Shown here one piece after another: positions 16,888-26,927 of a stretch of DNA of 64,000 nucleotides. Position 1 is the first letter of the stretch. Every line of letters starts with the position of its first letter. The notes beneath the pieces are model-generated. The model searched no databases. It worked only from the letters and a program-made list of their open reading frames with translations, and was not told the DNA's origin. The position numbers and the translations under genes were made by a program. The DNA lies in the NCBI GenBank assembly GCA_903822545.1, contig CAIJPN010000024.1:109984-173983 (forward strand), read 5' to 3'. Origin of the DNA: an uncultured Anaerolineae bacterium. GTDB taxonomy: Bacteria > Chloroflexota > Anaerolineae > Anaerolineales > Villigracilaceae.

Positions 16888-18012
16888 ATGAACCCAAAAA
16901 CCATCCTGCTGCTTGGCGCAACCGGCAACACCGGGCGCTACATGGCCTCTTTGCTGCTCCAGCACAGCAACGCACGCCTCGCCCTGGCCAGCCGCTTTCC
17001 CCAAAAAGCCGCCGACCTGGCTGACGAATTCAACCGCCAGTTCCCCGGCCAGCGTGCCTACCCCGTCACCGCTGACGCCGCCTCCCCCCAAAGCCTGCGC
17101 ACCGCGCTGGATGGCATCCAGATGCTGGCAGCCGCCTCCAGCACCTCCGAGCACGTTGAAACCACCGCCCGCGCCTGCCTGGAAATGGGGATCGATTACT
17201 TCGACGTGCAGTATTCCGCTTCCAAACTCCGGGCATTACGCAGGCTGGAAGATGAGATTCTCCGCGCTGGCTGCTGCTTCATCACCGATGGCGGATTCCA
17301 CCCGGGGCTGCCCGCCGCCCTGATTCGTTACGCTGCCGAACACTTTGACTCGCTCCAGGCTGCCAATATCGGCTCCGTCATCAAAATCGACTGGAAAAAC
17401 CTGAAGGTGGACGAAAATACTGTCATCGAAATGGCGCGCGAATTCAGCGATTTCGATATGCGCTTCTTCCAGCACGGCGCCTGGAGAAAAGCGCGCATGG
17501 ACATCGTTGTCGATCTTGTCAAAATGGATTTTGGCGCACCCTTTGGCCTCCAGGCCTGCTATCCCATGATGCTCGAAGAAATGAAAACGCTGCCCGAACA
17601 AATCCCCACCCTCACAGACACCGGGTTTTTCGTCGGCAGCTTCAACTGGTTCACCGATATGGTTGCCATGCCGCTTATGCTGGCGCTGGTCAAACTGGCC
17701 CCGCAAAAAGGCCTGCGCCTCGCTGGAAAGCTCATGCACTGGAGCCTGAACACCTTTACCCATCCGCCCTACGGCACACGCCTCAAACTGGAAGCCCACG
17801 GCCTGAAAAATGATACCGATACCCGGCTTGAGTTGACGCTGGCTCACGATGACGGCTACTACTTCACCGCCGCGCCTGCCGCAGCCTGCCTGCTCCAGTG
17901 GCTGGATGATTCCATTCGCCGCCCCGGCCTGTTCACCCAGGGCAACATCGTGGCCCCTGCACGCTTGCTGGCCGACCTGGAACAGATGGGCATCACCAAG
18001 ACCATTTCGTAG
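16888..18012 (+). CDS. Saccharopine dehydrogenase-like NAD(P)-binding protein
   Basis: A 374-residue Rossmann-fold protein with LLLGATGNTG at residues 7-16, a DGGFHPGLP loop (about 131) typical of the saccharopine dehydrogenase/SDR-like superfamily, and a C-terminal substrate domain. Family members are reductases of varied amino acid or lipid substrates, and many are uncharacterised. Nothing in the neighbourhood (cupin upstream, glutamate dehydrogenase convergent) fixes the substrate. Confidence 0.8.
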   Translation: MNPKTILLLGATGNTGRYMASLLLQHSNARLALASRFPQKAADLADEFNRQFPGQRAYPVTADAASPQSLRTALDGIQMLAAASSTSEHVETTARACLEMGIDYFDVQYSASKLRALRRLEDEILRAGCCFITDGGFHPGLPAALIRYAAEHFDSLQAANIGSVIKIDWKNLKVDENTVIEMAREFSDFDMRFFQHGAWRKARMDIVVDLVKMDFGAPFGLQACYPMMLEEMKTLPEQIPTLTDTGFFVGSFNWFTDMVAMPLMLALVKLAPQKGLRLAGKLMHWSLNTFTHPPYGTRLKLEAHGLKNDTDTRLELTLAHDDGYYFTAAPAAACLLQWLDDSIRRPGLFTQGNIVAPARLLADLEQMGITKTIS

Positions 18013-18025
18013 CGTAGCACCAGGT

Positions 18026-18065
18026 AAAAATAAAAAGTAGGGGCGCAGCACTGCTGCGCCCCTAC
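18026..18065 (-). terminator. Terminator of gdhA built on a GTAGGGGCG palindrome
   Basis: Perfect 14-base arms (18037-18050 and 18052-18065) are separated by one base. On the minus strand the hairpin is followed by TTTTTATTTTT, making a good terminator for gdhA. The outer half (GTAGGGGCG/CGCCCCTAC) is the same as in the dispersed REP-like palindromes. Confidence 0.75.
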
Positions 18066-18085
18066 AGGATTAATTGCCGAATGGG

Positions 18086-19372
18086 TTAGACCCAGCCGCG
18101 CAGCTGCATGGCTTTCACCACGCGATCGATAGCGACCATGTAAGCCGCATCGCGCATGTAAACCTTTTCCTTCAGGCTCATGTTCAGCACGCCGTGGAAG
18201 GCCTGGGTCATCTTGGTATCGAGCTTCTGCAGCACTTCTTCCTTCGTCCAGTAGAAGTTCATATCGTTTTGGACGGATTCAAAGTACGAAGTCGTTACGC
18301 CGCCAGCATTGCACAGGAAGTCGGGGATGTCAAAAATATTGTTCTTCTTGAAGAACTCATCAGCTTCGGGGGTGCAGGGGCCATTGGCGCCTTCCGCCAC
18401 GATTTTGACGCTCTTCGACATCTTCTTGACGGTATCCCCATTGACATGCCCTTCGATGGCTGCCGGGATGAGCACATTGCATTCTTTTTCAATCCACTTT
18501 TCGCCATCTTCAATAACATAACCAGCATCCTGGGCCTTGGCCTTGTCGATGGTGCCGTACTGATCGGTGATGGTCAGCAGGAAGCGTGGGTTGACACCGT
18601 TTTTGTGGCTGTAAGTGAAAGATTTCTTCTCATTGCGATCCCAGCAGGAGACGCAGGCCACTTTGCCGCCGAGCATTTCCACAAAACCAATGGCCGCATA
18701 CTGGCTGACGTTGCCAAAGCCTTCGATGGCTGCCACAGATTCTTTGGGATCAATGCCCAGGTGCTTCATCGCTTCGCGCACCGTGTAGATGACACCATAG
18801 CCGGTGGCTTCGGTGCGGCCTTCAGATCCGCCGCCGCCCAGGGGCTTGCCGGTGAAAACACCCGGGGTGTACTGGCCGCTGAGTTTGGAGTATTCATCCA
18901 TCATCCAGCCCATCATCTGGGGGGTGGTGCCAACATCGGGGGCCGGCACATCATTGCGTGGGCCAATATTCTTCCACATATTCTGTACCCAACCACGGCA
19001 CAGGCGTTCTTTTTCATGCACAGACAGCGTGGCCGGATCAACAATGATGCCGCCCTTGCCGCCGCCAAGCGGGATATCAGCCACAGCGCATTTCCAGGTC
19101 ATCCAGGTTGCCAGGGCGCGCACCGTGTCGAAGGTTTCAGACGGGTGGAAGCGGATGCCGCCTTTGTTGGGGCCGCGCGCGTCGTTGTGCTGCACGCGGA
19201 AGCCCTGGAAGACGCGCAACGAGCCATCGTCCATGCGCACGGGAATGCGGAAGCTGTATTCACGCATCGGCCAGCGTAAAACTTCGGCAATCTGCGGGTC
19301 CAGGTTGAGCAGTTCGGCAACACCATCGAACTGCTTCTGGGCCATTTCAAAAGCATTGATTTGACCAGACAT
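18086..19372 (-). CDS. gdhA: Glutamate dehydrogenase (Glu/Leu/Phe/Val family)
   Basis: A 428-residue oxidoreductase that converts glutamate to 2-oxoglutarate and ammonia (or the reverse). The dimerisation and active-site motifs are clear: PLGGGKGGI with the catalytic Lys, the preceding GGIRFHP, and KCAVADIP. The nucleotide domain carries GFGNVSQYAA, and APDVGT is the substrate-domain loop. The length is that of the hexameric GDH-50 type. The ribosome-binding site is AGGAGA. A promoter, a 130-base leader with a hairpin, and its own terminator show a monocistronic unit. Whether it uses NAD or NADP is not certain from sequence alone. Confidence 0.95.
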   Translation of the reverse strand: MSGQINAFEMAQKQFDGVAELLNLDPQIAEVLRWPMREYSFRIPVRMDDGSLRVFQGFRVQHNDARGPNKGGIRFHPSETFDTVRALATWMTWKCAVADIPLGGGKGGIIVDPATLSVHEKERLCRGWVQNMWKNIGPRNDVPAPDVGTTPQMMGWMMDEYSKLSGQYTPGVFTGKPLGGGGSEGRTEATGYGVIYTVREAMKHLGIDPKESVAAIEGFGNVSQYAAIGFVEMLGGKVACVSCWDRNEKKSFTYSHKNGVNPRFLLTITDQYGTIDKAKAQDAGYVIEDGEKWIEKECNVLIPAAIEGHVNGDTVKKMSKSVKIVAEGANGPCTPEADEFFKKNNIFDIPDFLCNAGGVTTSYFESVQNDMNFYWTKEEVLQKLDTKMTQAFHGVLNMSLKEKVYMRDAAYMVAIDRVVKAMQLRGWV

Positions 19373-19413
19373 GATTCTCTCCTAAGATTAATTGAGGAAC
19401 TTTATTAAGATAT

Positions 19414-19441
19414 AAGCGGGCACCCGGACTGGGGCCCGCTT
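19414..19441 (-). promoter_or_regulatory. Hairpin in gdhA leader
   Basis: Eight-base arms (19414-19421, 19434-19441) with additional G-C pairing inside lie about 45 bases before the gdhA start and downstream of the predicted promoter. The tract after it on the minus strand is AT-rich but not a T-run. It may affect RNA stability or act as a weak attenuator. Confidence 0.4.
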
Positions 19442-19506
19442 TAGTCGCTGAGTATGTTAGAAACGCAGGTCATGTGGGTTTTTACCTTATTTTCCTGTGC
19501 AGCTTA

Positions 19507-19535
19507 AGATTACAATATTTTCCAGCTTGCGTCAA
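19507..19535 (-). promoter_or_regulatory. Predicted sigma70-type promoter of gdhA
   Basis: On the minus strand TTGACG and TAATCT are separated by exactly 17 bases, which puts transcription start near 19500 and gives a leader of about 130 bases. Confidence 0.45.
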
Positions 19536-19741
19536 CATGAAGGTTGTCATGAAAACTGGCGTGATTTGTCAATTAACTGGCTTTTTTCTCGTTAAACGGG
19601 ATGGCTCAACCCTTCTGGGGTGTCACACATCCCAGCACAAACCAACGCTGTAGCTTGCATCACTGGTACTACGATTTCGCGTGCCACCCAGCGTGGATAC
19701 CTGTATACCAGCCGCCTGGGCTGACTTTAAGAAAACCCTGC

Positions 19742-20014
19742 TTAGAGCGTCAGCAAAGTACTTTTGGGATGCTCTTTCACATAAGCTGCATAACAATCCC
19801 CCGGTGGGCAGGGATCACAGCCCAGGCAGGCATGGATATTAGCCCGGTCCACTTTATACCTATCCAACAAGGGGCGGGCATCTGGCCCCGAGTCTATTCG
19901 CAGGCGCACTACAAGGCCGAGGAAACACTCACAGGTGAAGCAGGCTGCGTGTGGAAAAGATTTCTCTGCGGCAGCAAGCCGGGATTCAACATCAGCAGGA
20001 GAAAGAATGGGCAT
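19742..20014 (-). CDS. Small Cys-rich protein, function unknown
   Basis: A 90-residue protein with two cysteine clusters: CFTCECF (about 30-36) and CLGCDPCPPGDC (about 67-78). The frame is open further upstream, but the ATG at 20014 has an AAGGTG ribosome-binding sequence and begins the conserved-looking part. The cysteine spacing suggests a metal site (zinc or Fe-S) or disulfide-stabilised fold. No signal peptide is seen, so a cytoplasmic metal-binding role is more likely. I do not recognise the family. Confidence 0.6.
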   Translation of the reverse strand: MPILSPADVESRLAAAEKSFPHAACFTCECFLGLVVRLRIDSGPDARPLLDRYKVDRANIHACLGCDPCPPGDCYAAYVKEHPKSTLLTL

Positions 20015-20212
20015 GGTGTCACCTTTTTTAGGGCCGGGAATAATATGGTCATTATATAATGCCCACGGCCCAAAATTGTGGTTTTCTATCCACAGGATTT
20101 TATAGCAATTGCAGATGAGCCAGTATCCCCAGCCCCCAGGGATTGGGTCCTGGCGTTTTTCTGGAACCCAGGCGAAAACGGACGCGCGTGGGGGGGAAAA
20201 ACCCAATCCGAC

Positions 20213-20240
20213 TTGGCAAAAAGTGGCCTTTTAGTATAGG
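20213..20240 (+). promoter_or_regulatory. Possible promoter of the hybrid histidine kinase gene
   Basis: TTGGCA and TATAGG are separated by 16 bases about 135 bases before the kinase start. The rest of 20015-20375 shows no gene I can support. Confidence 0.3.
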
Positions 20241-20375
20241 ATAGATATATCCATGCATAAGAAACCAGGTGCGTATACTGAAAGACCAGGAAGTAACATG
20301 GTGAGATGCTGAACACACGGGATTAAGCATTTTAGTTTTGCCAAATCTATCAGGTCGTGAAAGGAAATCGAGCAT

Positions 20376-23300
20376 ATGAAACAATCCTTATCATACAAGT
20401 TTCGTTATTCACTTTTAGGGATCTCTTTAGGATTGTTGTTACTCGTATTAGCCACATCACTGGAGCTTTACCTGTACGGCAAGGCATTTAACCTAAGCAA
20501 TATCATCCAGATACAAATAGAAAACCCTCTTCTTTGGTTACTTGACCCTGCTCCCTTTATTCTTGGCTTCGCTTTGGGGTTGGCAGGCTCACGCCAGGAT
20601 AAGTTACTCAAACTAATGCGCGAACTCGAGCAGCATGTGCAAGACCGCACGGCCGCTTTATCACAGGCAAATGAGCGCCTGCAACAAGATATGCAGGCAA
20701 TCCAAAAATTGGAGACAGTTTTTGAGCGTGGGAAGAAGGAGTGGGAGGCGATTGTAGATTCGGTTACTGATCTCATCCTGGTGGTAAACCCATCTGGCGA
20801 AGTCGTGCGTTGCAACCAGGCTTTTGCCAGCCTGTTGGGCAAAGAATTTCCCGAAATTATTGGCAAACCGCTGCAAAACCTGTTCTTAACTTCTCTGGAA
20901 ACCGGTTCTGCCATTGAACTGGAATTTTTGCAGCACACCGGCGAGATGCCGTTGCCCCAATTCGGCAGGTATTTTGATGTTTTCACGAAAACGATCCAGC
21001 TGGCTGAGGGGGTCACTCGCACCCTTTATGTTTTCCATGACATCACCCTGCGCAAACAGGCTGAAGCTGAAATCTTGCGAGAAAAAACCTTCCTCGAAGC
21101 GCTTGTGCTAAACAGCCCGGTTTCCATTGTCGTGTTGGATGAAGATGAAAATATTGTGACCTGCAACCCGGCTTTTGAAAACCTGTTCGGCTATTCATCT
21201 GCAGAAACGCTGGGGCAAAATCTTGATACCCTGGTCACCACCCCCGAGACGCTCCAACAGGCCCAGGCCTACACCCAGCAAGCCAAAAACACCCCTGTGC
21301 ATACAACCGGCCTGCGGCGGAGCAGGGATGGCCGCCTGGTTCATGTTGAAATTTTCGGCGTTCCTGTGGTTACGGAAAATAACAAAAACGGCACCCTGGT
21401 CATCTACCATGACATCACTGAGCTTGACCAGGCGCGCAAGGAAGCAGAAGCCGCCAACCAGGCAAAGAGCGAATTCCTTGCCAATATGAGCCACGAAATT
21501 CGCACCCCCATGAATGGGGTTATTGGCATGCTGGAACTGGCGCTGGATACAGAACTTACCAATGTACAGCGCGATTACCTGAACATCTCCCTGCAAAGCG
21601 CCGAAACACTGCTTGGATTGATCAACGATATTCTTGATTTTTCCAAAATCGAAGCCAATAAACTGGAACTTGAAAATATCGCTTTCGATTTACGCAGCAT
21701 GGTCGAGGATGTAGCCTATCTGATGGCAAAACGCGCTGATGATAAAGGACTGGAGTTGATCTGTCTCATTAATCCAGACGCCAAGAACAAGCTCAAGGGT
21801 GATCCAGCCCGCCTGCGACAGATACTCGTCAACCTGATTGGGAATGCCATCAAATTCACCCAGCAAGGGGAAATCGCAATCCGCGCGGATGCCGAGTTGG
21901 AGGATGATGCCAGCATGACCCTGCGCTTCTCCGTGCAGGATACCGGCATAGGGATCCCGAAAGAACGCCTGGGGGCGGTTTTTGAACGCTTTACCCAGGC
22001 TGATGGCTCCACCACGCGAAAATATGGCGGTACCGGCCTGGGATTGACCATCAGCAAACAGCTTGTGGAAGCCATGGGCGGGCAGATTGGCGTTGATAGC
22101 CAGCCAGGGGTCGGCAGCACCTTTTGGTTTACGGTGCAGTTGGCAAAACAGGCCCCCGATGAAATGCTTGTTGAAGCGAGCCCGACCCCGGCCCTGGATA
22201 TCAAAAAAATCCGCATCCTGGGGATAGATGACAATGCCACCAATCGCCTGATCCTGACCAAGATGATCGAGGGGGCCGGGGGGCAAATCGAAACCGCTTC
22301 CAGCGGCCCGGATGGCCTGGAGTTGCTTCAATTTGCCCGAATGGCTGGCAAGCCTTTCGATATCCTCCTGCTTGATATGCAGATGCCTGATATGGATGGG
22401 GAGCAGGTGGCACGTTCCATTTTTGAAAATCCCGAATTACGTTCCACCCGGATCATTATTTTGACATCGATGGGGCAGCGAGGCGACGCCGCGCGCCTGC
22501 AAACGCTCGGGTGCGCTGGCTACCTGCTGAAACCGGTTAAACAGCAAATGCTTTTCGATACCTTGCGGTCAGTTTTGGCCCATAAAGAGGTCGAAATGCC
22601 CCGGCTGGTGACAAAACATATCATCTCCGAACAAAAACGCCAGGGGCTTCGCATCCTGCTCGCGGAAGATAACCCCATCAACCAGAAACTGGCCGTGATC
22701 CTGTTGCAAAAAGCGGGCTTCTCCGTTGATGCCGTGGAAACTGGCAAGGAAGCCATCGAAAAGGTGCAGACCCAGACCTACAATGCGGTGCTGATGGATG
22801 TGCAGATGCCAGAAATGGATGGGTTTGAAGCGACCCAGATTATTCGCGCGTGGGAAGGGCAGGAACGGCATATCCCCATTATTGCCATGACTGCGCATGC
22901 CCTGGCAGGTGACCGGGAACGCTGCCTGCAAGCCGGGATGGATGACTACGTCACCAAACCGCTGTCGCCGCAGGCCCTTTTTGATGTTCTCGACCAATGG
23001 TTGCAGGCGGATGTTGCCAGCCTGGCAAAGGCTGTTATCGCCACCCCACCTTTTCCCGCCCCGGCAGATGAGACCGATGTTTTAGAGCTTCCGATGGATA
23101 TTGACGCAGCCCTGCCCCGTTTTTATAACGATATGGATTTCTTCCGCGAGATGTGCGGTGACCTGGTGGCACACCTGCCCGACCGCCTGAGCCAGATGGA
23201 AGCTGCCCTTCAATCTAATGATGGCAATACGCTCTACCGGTTGGCCCATAACTTGAAAGGCGTGTCTGCCAACTTTAATGCCGGGCCTCTCACCAGTCTT

Positions 23301-23423
23301 GCTGCCCAACTCGAAGCGCTGGGAAAAGTTGAAGATATTTCCCCGGCCGCCAAATTGCTCGAAAAAATAAAGGTGGAAAGTGAGCGTTTGCAGCTCTATT
23401 ATGGAGAAAAGTTTCCATCGTGA
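20376..23423 (+). CDS. Hybrid sensor histidine kinase / double response regulator / HPt protein
   Basis: A 1015-residue complete phosphorelay in one chain. In order: two membrane helices (about 12-32 and 54-70), a coiled coil, two PAS domains (about 125-230 and 240-350), HisKA with phospho-accepting His373 ([11 protein letters not shown]), HATPase ([26 protein letters not shown]), receiver 1 with Asp667 (LLLDMQMPD), receiver 2 with Asp808 ([11 protein letters not shown]) and a C-terminal HPt domain with His958 ([11 protein letters not shown]). Receiver 1 and 2 both keep the Lys (LLKPV, VTKPL). The short external loop suggests that sensing is by the PAS domains. There is no adjacent output regulator, so the target is unknown. 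Confidence 0.94.
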   Translation: MKQSLSYKFRYSLLGISLGLLLLVLATSLELYLYGKAFNLSNIIQIQIENPLLWLLDPAPFILGFALGLAGSRQDKLLKLMRELEQHVQDRTAALSQANERLQQDMQAIQKLETVFERGKKEWEAIVDSVTDLILVVNPSGEVVRCNQAFASLLGKEFPEIIGKPLQNLFLTSLETGSAIELEFLQHTGEMPLPQFGRYFDVFTKTIQLAEGVTRTLYVFHDITLRKQAEAEILREKTFLEALVLNSPVSIVVLDEDENIVTCNPAFENLFGYSSAETLGQNLDTLVTTPETLQQAQAYTQQAKNTPVHTTGLRRSRDGRLVHVEIFGVPVVTENNKNGTLVIYHDITELDQARKEAEAANQAKSEFLANMSHEIRTPMNGVIGMLELALDTELTNVQRDYLNISLQSAETLLGLINDILDFSKIEANKLELENIAFDLRSMVEDVAYLMAKRADDKGLELICLINPDAKNKLKGDPARLRQILVNLIGNAIKFTQQGEIAIRADAELEDDASMTLRFSVQDTGIGIPKERLGAVFERFTQADGSTTRKYGGTGLGLTISKQLVEAMGGQIGVDSQPGVGSTFWFTVQLAKQAPDEMLVEASPTPALDIKKIRILGIDDNATNRLILTKMIEGAGGQIETASSGPDGLELLQFARMAGKPFDILLLDMQMPDMDGEQVARSIFENPELRSTRIIILTSMGQRGDAARLQTLGCAGYLLKPVKQQMLFDTLRSVLAHKEVEMPRLVTKHIISEQKRQGLRILLAEDNPINQKLAVILLQKAGFSVDAVETGKEAIEKVQTQTYNAVLMDVQMPEMDGFEATQIIRAWEGQERHIPIIAMTAHALAGDRERCLQAGMDDYVTKPLSPQALFDVLDQWLQADVASLAKAVIATPPFPAPADETDVLELPMDIDAALPRFYNDMDFFREMCGDLVAHLPDRLSQMEAALQSNDGNTLYRLAHNLKGVSANFNAGPLTSLAAQLEALGKVEDISPAAKLLEKIKVESERLQLYYGEKFPS

Positions 23424-23706
23424 TGTTTGTGAATGTGGCCCGGGTGCGGTTTTGGATGATTTGCCGCACCATTTGGGAGAAATAGCGCCTTCAGTTGGTC
23501 TGCAATTTGCATTCACTGATCTTGAAATAGCAGGTTGGTGGAGCGTTAATTGTCAGACAAATCCCTGCCACAATGTTACATTCTTCACTTGCCCCGGATT
23601 TCAATAAGGTCTACAATTCAAGTATGCAGAAAAAGAAGGGAAGAGATCAGGGAATTTCCTTTTATCTCTTCTCACACCCTCTATTCTCTACCCCATGGAG
23701 ACAAAA
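23424..23706. other. Intergenic region before the SHMT-GcvT gene
   Basis: It contains a hairpin with arms GGTGCGG/CCGCACC (23443-23449, 23464-23470) and a second with arms GAAGAGAT/ATCTCTTC just before the next gene. No glycine riboswitch core could be recognised. Short open frames here have no codon or motif support. Confidence 0.5.
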
Positions 23707-26700
23707 ATGACCGATTTCCTTTTCCGCGGCACCCTGGCCGACCTCGACCCCGAAGTCTACAAACTGACCCAGCTCGAAGCCGAGCGGCAGGCCCGCAAAC
23801 TGATTCTGATCCCATCTGAGAGCCAGGCCCCGTTGGCGGTGCGCGAGGCGATGGGCAGCGCCTTCCAGAACATCTACGCCGAAGGCTACCCCGAAGAAGC
23901 TTGGCGCAAGATGGGCGAAAACGCCCTGCTCGATTACGACGAACGCCTGAACGAATACCGCCGCTACGGCGACCCGCGCTACTACAAGGGCGTGGAATAT
24001 GCTGACATCGTCGAATCGCTGGCCATTGCGCGCGCGCGCGAAGCCTTCGCCGCCAACGGTGTGCGCCCAGAGCAGATTTTCGTCAACGTCCAGGCGCTTT
24101 CGGGCGGCCCCGCCAACAACGCCGTCTACCAGGCGCTCGTCAACCTGGGCGATACCATCATGGGCATGAACCTGCTGCACGGCGGGCATCTCTCGCACGG
24201 CTCATCCGTCAACCGCAGCGGGAAGTGGTTCAAGGCTGTGCATTATGCCGTTGACCCCACTACCCAGAAAATCAACTACGATGCCGTCCGCGAGCTGGCG
24301 CTGGCGAACAAGCCCAAACTGCTCATCGCCGGGGCTTCGTCGTACTCGTGGGTTCCCGACTGGAAAAAGTTCCGCGAAATCGCTGACGAAGTCGGCGCGT
24401 ACTTCCTGGCGGATATCTCTCACCTGGGCGGTCTTGTCGCGGCGGGCGCGGTTCCGTCGCCCATCGGCTATGCCCACGTTGTCATGTCCACCACCCACAA
24501 GTCGCTGGACGGTCCGCGCGGCGCAGTCCTGCTGACCACCGATGCCGCCATCGCCAAGAAAATTGACCGGGCTGTATTCCCCGGCGAGCAGGGCGGCCCG
24601 CACGTCCATATTTTTGCCGCGCTGGCGCTCACTTTCAAACTGGCACAGACCGAGCAGTTCAAAAAACTCCAGGTTGAAACCATCAAAAACGCCGTCGCCA
24701 TGGCAGACCAGTTCGCCAAGCGCGGCCTGCGCATCCCCTTCGGCGGCACCGACACCCATCTCGTCAACGTCGATGTCACCAGCGTCCCCGGTCTTTCGGG
24801 CGACATGGCCGCGCGCATCCTTGATATTGCCGGAATTGTTGTTAACCGCAACACCATCCCCGGCGACAAGGACTCGCGTGACCCGAGCGGCATCCGCCTG
24901 GGTACGCCCTGGATCACCCAGCGCGGTTTCGACGAAGCCCAAACCCGCGCCCTGGCCGACATCATCGCCGACCTGCTGCTGGGTTGCGCCACCCACACCG
25001 TCGAAACCGTGCGCGAAGGCAAAAAACGCCGCGCCAAAGTCGATTTCAACTTGCTCAACGACGCCCGCCTGAAAGTGCGCGAGATGGCCGAAAGCGCGGG
25101 CGTAGACTTCGAATATTCAAAATCCGCATATCCGCATTTCTATTATGTGGATGATGACTCCGCAACCGGTGTTTTCTCGCTGGAGGGGAGTCGCGTCCGC
25201 CAATTCCTGGATTACACTGCCAGTGCGGACCTTTCTGCCCTGAAGCCTGATTGCAACATCGAGACGACCATCGCCACCCCGAAAGGCATCATCCCTGGCA
25301 CATTAACCTGCGTTGACGAAGGCCACTACCACCTGGCTGTTCACTCGGCGGATGCCGGTACTGTTGCCACCTGGCTGCGCGACCTGTCGGATGGATATAT
25401 CTCCACCCGGCTGGATGGCAAACCCGATTCTGACCCGATGCGCCTGCCGGGGCCGGTGATTGTCGCTGACGCGGTTAAAGGCGCTCGCGGTCACAAAATC
25501 AGCTCCAGCGTGGAAAATCCCTGGTATATCGGTATCAAAGATACGGGCAGCCAGCCCGCGAAACCTGCTTTCGCGTGGACAGAGTCAGAGGGCGCGCTGA
25601 AACGTACCCGCCTGTACGATGTCCACAAATCCCTGGGCGGACGCTTGGTGCCGTTTGCGGGCTGGGAAATGCCCGTCCAGTATACCGGCGTAAAGGAAGA
25701 ACATCTTGCTACGCGCCAGGCGGCGGGGTTGTTCGATGTCTCGCACATGGGCGTGTACGAAGTGCTCGGGCGCGACGCGGCGTCGTTCCTGGATACGGTC
25801 TGCGGCAACGACTGCGGCGGGCTGGGCGCGGGCGAGAGCCTGTATACGCACTTCCTGACCCCCGATGCCGATGTGATCGATGATACGCTGGTTTATCGGC
25901 GCGGCGCGGAGAAGTTCCTGGTGGTGGTGAACGCCTCGAACGATGACAAAGACCGCACCTGGCTGGAAAGTGTGCGCGACGGCGCGGTGAAAATCGACAA
26001 TGCCCGCCCGTGGGCGCGGACGTATGGCTACGAAGCCATTATCCGCAACCTGCGTGACCCCCAGGCTGGCGACGACATGCGCGTGGATATTGCCCTGCAA
26101 GGGCCGAAGAGCCGCGATACGCTGCTGGCGATGGGCGTGGATGCGGCCACCAAGGCGCGCATTATGAAACTAAAGCGTACCGAGCTGTGCGATGCGGTGG
26201 TGGGCGGGTTCGACCTGATTGTTTCGCGCACCGGCTACACCGGCGAGAAGATGGCCTTTGAGTTGTTCGTGCATCCTGACCGCGCGGTGGATTTCTGGAA
26301 CGCGGTGCTGAAGGCGGGCGAGGCGTTTGGCGTCAAGCCGATTGGCCTGGGCGCGCGTGACAGCCTGCGCACCGAAGCTGGCCTGCCGCTCTACGGTCAC
26401 GAGATGGGTCTCGGCTCCGGCAAGTTCGGCGAGCGGGATTTAGGCGTGGCAGAAGGCGGGTTTGGCTCGTATGTGAAGCCTTATAAGCCGTGGTTCGTTG
26501 GCCGCGAAGCCTTTATCGCCCGCGAAAAAGCCCGCAAGGGTGTGGTCATCCGCTTCACCTTCACCGAACAGGGCCAGCGCATGGCGCACAACGGCGATCC
26601 GGTGGTGGACAAGAAGGGCAAAGTCATCGGCTGGGTCACATCCTGCTCGCTGGACAGCGCGGGCTACCTGACCGGCCAGGCATACATCACCCTGCCCAAC

Positions 26701-26838
26701 GCGGTGGAAGGCACGCCGATTTTCATTTTCCAGGGCGCGCCGAAGGATGCCAGCATGGCTCCCGCGGCGATGACGATGAAGGATAAGACGACGCTGCCGG
26801 GAAGTGCGGTGGTGGTGAGCAGGTTCCCGAAACTTTAG
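23707..26838 (+). CDS. Serine hydroxymethyltransferase fused to glycine-cleavage T protein
   Basis: A 1043-residue fusion. Residues 1 to about 440 are a complete SHMT (LIPSESQAP start motif, NALSGGPANN-like VQALSGGPANN, PLP Lys265 in STTHKSLDGPRG, GTPWITQRGF). About 480-600 looks like a degenerate GcvT folate domain (GSRVRQFLDYTASAD, TPKGIIPG, TWL). About 630-1043 is a full aminomethyltransferase (FAGWEMPVQY, AGLFDVSHMG, SRTGYTGE, GLGARDSLRTEAGLPLYGHE). SHMT and T protein share tetrahydrofolate one-carbon units, so the fusion could channel methylene-THF between serine and glycine cleavage. The start at 23707 is chosen because GGAG lies just before it. No gcvH, gcvP or lpd gene is adjacent. 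Confidence 0.92.
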   Translation: MTDFLFRGTLADLDPEVYKLTQLEAERQARKLILIPSESQAPLAVREAMGSAFQNIYAEGYPEEAWRKMGENALLDYDERLNEYRRYGDPRYYKGVEYADIVESLAIARAREAFAANGVRPEQIFVNVQALSGGPANNAVYQALVNLGDTIMGMNLLHGGHLSHGSSVNRSGKWFKAVHYAVDPTTQKINYDAVRELALANKPKLLIAGASSYSWVPDWKKFREIADEVGAYFLADISHLGGLVAAGAVPSPIGYAHVVMSTTHKSLDGPRGAVLLTTDAAIAKKIDRAVFPGEQGGPHVHIFAALALTFKLAQTEQFKKLQVETIKNAVAMADQFAKRGLRIPFGGTDTHLVNVDVTSVPGLSGDMAARILDIAGIVVNRNTIPGDKDSRDPSGIRLGTPWITQRGFDEAQTRALADIIADLLLGCATHTVETVREGKKRRAKVDFNLLNDARLKVREMAESAGVDFEYSKSAYPHFYYVDDDSATGVFSLEGSRVRQFLDYTASADLSALKPDCNIETTIATPKGIIPGTLTCVDEGHYHLAVHSADAGTVATWLRDLSDGYISTRLDGKPDSDPMRLPGPVIVADAVKGARGHKISSSVENPWYIGIKDTGSQPAKPAFAWTESEGALKRTRLYDVHKSLGGRLVPFAGWEMPVQYTGVKEEHLATRQAAGLFDVSHMGVYEVLGRDAASFLDTVCGNDCGGLGAGESLYTHFLTPDADVIDDTLVYRRGAEKFLVVVNASNDDKDRTWLESVRDGAVKIDNARPWARTYGYEAIIRNLRDPQAGDDMRVDIALQGPKSRDTLLAMGVDAATKARIMKLKRTELCDAVVGGFDLIVSRTGYTGEKMAFELFVHPDRAVDFWNAVLKAGEAFGVKPIGLGARDSLRTEAGLPLYGHEMGLGSGKFGERDLGVAEGGFGSYVKPYKPWFVGREAFIAREKARKGVVIRFTFTEQGQRMAHNGDPVVDKKGKVIGWVTSCSLDSAGYLTGQAYITLPNAVEGTPIFIFQGAPKDASMAPAAMTMKDKTTLPGSAVVVSRFPKL

Positions 26839-26856
26839 TGATCAGTGAACAGTAAT

Positions 26857-26893
26857 CAGGCGGCAGTCCGAGAGGGCTGCCGCCTGTTGTTTT
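26857..26893 (+). terminator. Terminator of the SHMT-GcvT gene
   Basis: Perfect 10-base arms (26857-26866 and 26877-26886) are followed by TTGTTTT, 18 bases after the stop. Confidence 0.75.
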
Positions 26894-26896
26894 ACC

Positions 26897-26926
26897 GACT
26901 AAAACAAAGCAGAGCGTTTCCGCTCT
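26897..26926 (-). terminator. Terminator of the RloA/RloB operon
   Basis: Seven-base arms (26909-26915, 26920-26926) on the minus strand are followed by CTTTGTTTT. It lies directly after the rloB-like stop. Confidence 0.65.
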
Positions 26927-26927
26927 G

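Larger units (their letters stand above)
19373..19741. other. Intergenic region with gdhA leader
   Basis: This 369-base stretch holds the gdhA promoter and leader. The rest (19536-19741) shows no convincing gene on either strand. Confidence 0.6.

Noticed and set aside
18074..19279. 401-codon open frame antisense to gdhA
   Set aside because: Same reasoning: the minus-strand product is a complete glutamate dehydrogenase with all motifs.
23380..23607. 75-codon frame after the hybrid kinase
   Set aside because: It starts inside the kinase gene in another frame and has no codon, motif or ribosome-binding support.
23540..23706. Possible glycine riboswitch before the SHMT-GcvT gene
   Set aside because: I looked for the conserved GGAGAG-type junctions and tandem aptamer shape and found only a simple hairpin.
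26857..26926. Attachment site or IS end flanking the RloA/RloB pair
   Set aside because: The inverted repeats here are better explained as two back-to-back terminators; no matching copy occurs at the other end of the pair.
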